A stretch of 64,000 bases of DNA from Avoscillospira_A sp052117125 (GTDB taxonomy: Bacteria > Bacillota > Clostridia > Oscillospirales > Oscillospiraceae): the NCBI RefSeq assembly GCF_052117125.1, contig NZ_JBQKJT010000011.1, positions 1-64,000 of the forward strand. Reading direction: 5' to 3'. The position numbers were made by a program, and so were the translations under genes. This document shows positions 59,536-64,000 of the stretch, one piece after another. Position 1 is the first letter of the stretch, and each line of letters opens with the position of its first letter. The notes beneath the pieces are model-generated. The model was not told the DNA's origin. It did not search any database and saw only the letters and a list, made by a program, of their open reading frames with translations.

Positions 59536-60480
59536 ATGAGAAAAATCACTATCATCGGTGCAGGCAGCGTGGGTTCCGCCATTGCAAACGACATGATGAC
59601 CATGGGTATCGCCACGGAGATTCTCATGATTGACGTCAACAAGCCCAAGGCATTTGGTGAGGCACTGGACGTGTATCAGGGCGTTACGTTCTGCGCACCG
59701 GCCATCGTCCGCAGCGGTGACTATGCCGATGCCAAGGATTCCGACATCGTGATCATCACCTCCGGCATTGCCAGAAAGCCCGGCCAGACCCGTCTGGAGC
59801 TGGCTCAGACCAACGTCAACATCCTCAAGGACATCGCTCCCCAGATCGTGGCTGCGGCTCCCAACGCCATCTATATTATTGTTTCCAACCCCGTGGACGT
59901 GCTGACCTATGTGTTCCACAAGATTTCCGGTGTGCCTGAGAGCCGCATCATCGGTTCCGGCACTGTGCTGGATACGGCCCGCCTGCAGTCCGAGCTGGCC
60001 CGCCGGTTCCACCTGAACCCCCAGAACGTCCACGCCAGTGTCTACGGTGAGCACGGCGATTCCTCGTTTGTGCCCTGGTCCCTGGCCACCATCAGTAACA
60101 TTCATATCGACTCCTATAAGGCGTGCTGCCCCGAACCTGAAAACATCAAGTGGGAGCAGAACTATGAGGAAATGGAGGAGTTTGTCCGCACCTCCGGCGG
60201 CAAGGTCATCAAGTCCAAGGGCGCGACGTTCTACGCTGTGGCTATTTCTGTTTGCCACATCTGCAAATGCATTGCCAATGGTTCCGGCACGGCCCTGACC
60301 GTTTCCACCATGATGCACGGTGAGTACGGCGTGGACGATGTGTGCCTGAGCACCCTGGCTCTGGTGGACGCCAACGGTGTCCGCGGCAAGATTCTCAGCA
60401 AGCTGACCCCTGAGGAGGAGGCCAAGCTGCAGAACAGCGCCAATAAGCTGAAGGAAGTCATCCACAACATCGAGATCTGA
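59536..60480 (+). CDS. mdh: Malate dehydrogenase-like enzyme of the LDH/MDH family
   Basis: A 314-residue NAD-dependent 2-hydroxyacid dehydrogenase. GAGSVGSAIANDM binds NAD; catalytic H173 is in VYGEHGDS; D146 and R149 are in VLDTARL. Overall it looks like Firmicutes L-lactate dehydrogenases, but the specificity position (Gln102 of LDH) is Arg80 in SGIARKPGQTR. Gln to Arg there is known to switch LDH to oxaloacetate/malate. Fumarase is the next gene, which supports malate. GAGGGT precedes the ATG at 59536. Many databases would name this lactate dehydrogenase. Confidence 0.82.
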   Translation: MRKITIIGAGSVGSAIANDMMTMGIATEILMIDVNKPKAFGEALDVYQGVTFCAPAIVRSGDYADAKDSDIVIITSGIARKPGQTRLELAQTNVNILKDIAPQIVAAAPNAIYIIVSNPVDVLTYVFHKISGVPESRIIGSGTVLDTARLQSELARRFHLNPQNVHASVYGEHGDSSFVPWSLATISNIHIDSYKACCPEPENIKWEQNYEEMEEFVRTSGGKVIKSKGATFYAVAISVCHICKCIANGSGTALTVSTMMHGEYGVDDVCLSTLALVDANGVRGKILSKLTPEEEAKLQNSANKLKEVIHNIEI

Positions 60481-60526
60481 TGCGCGGCCCCGGGGCGGCG
60501 ACTGATGACGAGAAAGGAGAACACAG

Positions 60527-61903
<1,377 letters not shown>

Positions 61904-61922
61904 GAGGAAGGAAAGACAGACT

Positions 61923-62702
61923 ATGGTTTTTAGCTATTTCCCCGGGTGTACATTGAAGACCAAGGCCAAGGACCTGGACCTCTATACGAGAAAGTCCGCC
62001 GAGGCTCTGGGCATCACCTTGGAAGAATTGCCGGATTGGCAGTGCTGCGGCGCGGTCTATCCCCAGGCAAAAGACGAGATTGCAACCAAGCTGTCGTCCA
62101 TTCGGTCCCTGGCTTCGGCCAGGGACTTGGGCCACAGTCTGGTCACAGTTTGCTCCGCGTGTCATCACGTGATCAAGCGCGTGAATCATGACATGCAGAC
62201 CGATGAGGACATTGTCCTCCGGGCCAATAATTATCTACAGCTGGATACCCCCTACCATGGGGAGACGAAAGTCCTGCATTATCTGGAAGTTCTGCGGGAC
62301 GAATTGGGATTCGACGAACTGGCCAAACGGGTCAAGAATCCCCTGACGGGCCGGAAAATCGGCGCCTATTATGGCTGTCTGCTGCTGCGTCCCAGCGGCG
62401 AAATGCAGTTCGATAACCCCGAGAAGCCCACCATTCTGGAGGACTTTATCCGGGCCATTGGTGCAGAACCTGTCATCTACGCCAACCGTAACGAGTGTTG
62501 CGGCGGCTACATTACCTTGGAAAACAAGCCTCTGGCGGTCAAGAAGGCCAGTGCCGTGACGGCGTCGGCCAAGGCCAACGGAGCCGAATGTCTCATTACG
62601 GCTTGTCCCCTGTGTCTCTACAACCTGAAAGAGAACGCCGAGGGGGATATGCCCATCTATTACTTCACCGAGCTTCTGGCCGAAGCCCTCGGTGTGAACT
62701 AA
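61923..62702 (+). CDS. HdrB-like heterodisulfide reductase subunit (CCG domains)
   Basis: A 259-residue protein with two CCG domains, the non-cubane [4Fe-4S] cluster motif of heterodisulfide reductase HdrB. Domain 1: C9 ... QCCGAVYPQ ... VCSACHH. Domain 2: YGCLLLRP ... ECCGGY ... ACPLC. In methanogens HdrB reduces CoM-S-S-CoB; in bacteria the substrate disulfide is usually unknown. It overlaps no neighbour but lies 13 nt upstream of hdrC. An AGAGGAAGG site precedes the ATG. Confidence 0.93.
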   Translation: MVFSYFPGCTLKTKAKDLDLYTRKSAEALGITLEELPDWQCCGAVYPQAKDEIATKLSSIRSLASARDLGHSLVTVCSACHHVIKRVNHDMQTDEDIVLRANNYLQLDTPYHGETKVLHYLEVLRDELGFDELAKRVKNPLTGRKIGAYYGCLLLRPSGEMQFDNPEKPTILEDFIRAIGAEPVIYANRNECCGGYITLENKPLAVKKASAVTASAKANGAECLITACPLCLYNLKENAEGDMPIYYFTELLAEALGVN

Positions 62703-62715
62703 AGGAGGTGGCGTC

Positions 62716-63111
62716 ATGCAGAAAAATCAGGAACTGGAGTTGACCGCCACCATCAAACGCATTAGCGGCGTCAATCCAAAGCTGTGCATGAAGTGCGGTA
62801 AATGTACCGCCACTTGCCCGGCCTTTGACGAAATGGACTACCATCCCCATCAGTTTGTCGATCTGGTCGATAAGGGGCAGATTGAAAAGCTGATGAACTC
62901 CAAAGGCATCTGGAATTGTCTCTCCTGTTTTGCCTGTTTGGAGCGCTGTCCGAGAATGGTGGAGCCTGCCAAGCTCATTGAGGCCGTCCGTCTGGCGGTG
63001 ATCCGTCAGCAGGGCCAGAACCATCTCAAACCCGAACAGATTCCGGAGCTGCTCGATGAGAACCTGCCCCAGCAGGCCATCACCAGTGCCTTCCGGAAAT
63101 ACGCGAAGTAA
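62716..63111 (+). CDS. HdrC-like ferredoxin subunit
   Basis: A 131-residue protein with two [4Fe-4S] motifs, CMKCGKCTATCP (about residue 24) and CLSCFACLERCP (about residue 69), as in heterodisulfide reductase HdrC, which passes electrons from HdrA to HdrB. AAAGGAGGTGGCGTC precedes the ATG. The order hdrB-hdrC-hdrA is kept. Confidence 0.93.
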   Translation: MQKNQELELTATIKRISGVNPKLCMKCGKCTATCPAFDEMDYHPHQFVDLVDKGQIEKLMNSKGIWNCLSCFACLERCPRMVEPAKLIEAVRLAVIRQQGQNHLKPEQIPELLDENLPQQAITSAFRKYAK

Positions 63112-63126
63112 GGGGAGGACAACGGA

Positions 63127-64000
63127 ATGCAAAAAATCGGCGTATTCGTCTGTTGGTGTGGTACCAACATCGCCGCCACGGTAGATGTGAAGGCCGTGGC
63201 AGAGGCTCTTGGCAAGGAGCCTGGCGTGGTATTTGCCACAGACTATCAATATATGTGCTCCCAGGCGGGCCAGGATATGATCCGCGACGCCATTCAAGAG
63301 CATAACCTGGGCGGCGTGGTCATCTGCTCCTGCTCGCCCCGCATGCACGAGACCACCTTCCGCAAGACGGCAGAAAAGGCCGGCCTCAATCCCTATATGG
63401 TGGAGATTGCAAACATCCGTGAGCAATGTTCCTGGATTCACAAGGATATGCCCACTGCCACGGAAAAAGCCATTATCCTGGGCCGGGCCGCTATTGCCAA
63501 AGTGCATTTGAATGCTCCCCTGACAGCGGGCGAAAGTCCTGTCACCAAGCGGGCTCTGGTCATTGGCGGCGGTATCGCCGGTATCCAGACGGCTCTGGAT
63601 ATTGCCGACGCCGGGTTCCCCGTGGATATCGTGGAGAAGAAGCCCACCATCGGCGGCAAGATGACGCAGATCGACAAGACGTTCCCGACACTGGACTGCG
63701 CCGCCTGTATTTTGACTCCCAAGATGGTGGAGGCCGCCCAGAACGAGAATATCCGCATCTTCTCCTACTCGGAGGTGGATTCCGTCAAGGGCTTTGTGGG
63801 CAACTTCCACGCCACCATCCGCCGCAAGGCCCGCTATGTCAAGGAGGACGTCTGCACCGGCTGCGGCCTGTGTACCGAAAAATGTCCCCAGAAGAAAGTT
63901 CCCAACGAGTTCAACTTGGGTCTGGACAACCGTCGGGCCATCTACATCCCCTTTGCCCAGGCGGTGCCCAAGGTGGCTACCATCGACCCCAACTACTGCA
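63127..64000 (+). CDS. HdrA-like flavoprotein subunit, cut by window edge
   Basis: At least 291 residues are present; the reading frame is open at the right edge, so the C-terminus is missing. Features: an N-terminal domain with VFVCWCGTN and ICSCSPRMHE, the FAD-binding GGGIAGIQTALDIADAGFPVDIVEK near residue 143, the HdrA-type LDCAACILTPKM, and a ferredoxin motif CTGCGLCTEKCPQKK. In methanogens HdrA bifurcates electrons between ferredoxin and HdrBC. AGGGGAGGAC precedes the ATG. It probably accepts electrons from a downstream partner not visible here. Confidence 0.93.
   Translation, partial: MQKIGVFVCWCGTNIAATVDVKAVAEALGKEPGVVFATDYQYMCSQAGQDMIRDAIQEHNLGGVVICSCSPRMHETTFRKTAEKAGLNPYMVEIANIREQCSWIHKDMPTATEKAIILGRAAIAKVHLNAPLTAGESPVTKRALVIGGGIAGIQTALDIADAGFPVDIVEKKPTIGGKMTQIDKTFPTLDCAACILTPKMVEAAQNENIRIFSYSEVDSVKGFVGNFHATIRRKARYVKEDVCTGCGLCTEKCPQKKVPNEFNLGLDNRRAIYIPFAQAVPKVATIDPNYC

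Overview
The window looks like a contiguous piece of a chromosome from a strictly anaerobic, GC-rich member of the Clostridia, most likely an Oscillospiraceae/Ruminococcaceae-type gut bacterium. The reasons are the Firmicutes core gene orders (hprK-murB-rapZ-yvcK-whiA-dnaE; recA-recX-rimO-pgsA; a T-box upstream of cysE-cysS), strong AGGAGG-type ribosome binding sites, frequent TTG/GTG starts, SigA-type promoters with 17-bp spacers, a SCIFF peptide with its maturase, and a heterodisulfide-reductase-like cluster. This taxonomy is inferred from gene content; no rRNA is present. I see no tRNA, rRNA, CRISPR, insertion sequence, phage or integrase gene.

Layout. 1-190: non-coding, three hairpins. 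191-7478: a DMT exporter diverging from an operon of pepF, an unrecognised small gene and a heterodimeric ABC exporter, then a CmpB-like membrane protein. 7543-11710: a redox/sulfur group of CoA-disulfide-reductase-rhodanese, a divergent LysR regulator, and a fused C_GCAxxG / siroheme-reductase-like / ferredoxin protein. 11854-14846: an LTA-synthase-family protein and prephenate dehydrogenase. 14891-19918 (minus): polyamine importer potABCD and an RluA-type pseudouridine synthase. 20085-25504: DUF177-rpmF, der-plsY-gpsA, a second CmpB-like protein with an HD phosphohydrolase, and rpmB (minus). 25756-34012: hprK, then murB-rapZ-yvcK-whiA-dnaE. 34074-43013: a lipoprotein with a two-component system, then DUF1385-prmC-recA-recX-rimO-pgsA. 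43098-45467: a cysteine-type T-box leader with cysE-cysS, followed by an unusual array of hairpins. 45728-49687: polA-rimI-tsaD. 49705-53067: glycosyltransferase, TspO, HAD phosphatase and AraC regulator. 53222-54877 (minus): scfB-scfA. 55035-56923 (minus): C_GCAxxG protein and a PLP decarboxylase. 57324-59100: a cysteine-desulfidase-family enzyme and a DtxR/MntR-family repressor. 59536-64000: a malate-dehydrogenase-like enzyme, fumC and hdrB-hdrC-hdrA-like genes running off the right edge.

How the parts fit together. Thiol and sulfur chemistry recurs: CoA-disulfide reductase with rhodanese, a sulfite-reductase-like fusion, cysteine synthesis and charging under a T-box, a cysteine-desulfidase-like enzyme, two C_GCAxxG proteins and a Cys-rich RiPP. 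The right end reads as a reductive C4 branch (oxaloacetate to malate to fumarate) beside HdrABC-type electron-transfer machinery. The most noteworthy items are the 50-residue SCIFF precursor at 54725-54877, whose usual thioether-acceptor Thr is Gly; the LDH-fold enzyme with Arg at the malate/lactate specificity position; a pair of divergent promoters sharing one palindromic -35 hexamer; several operator-like repeats at promoters; and the hairpin array after cysS.
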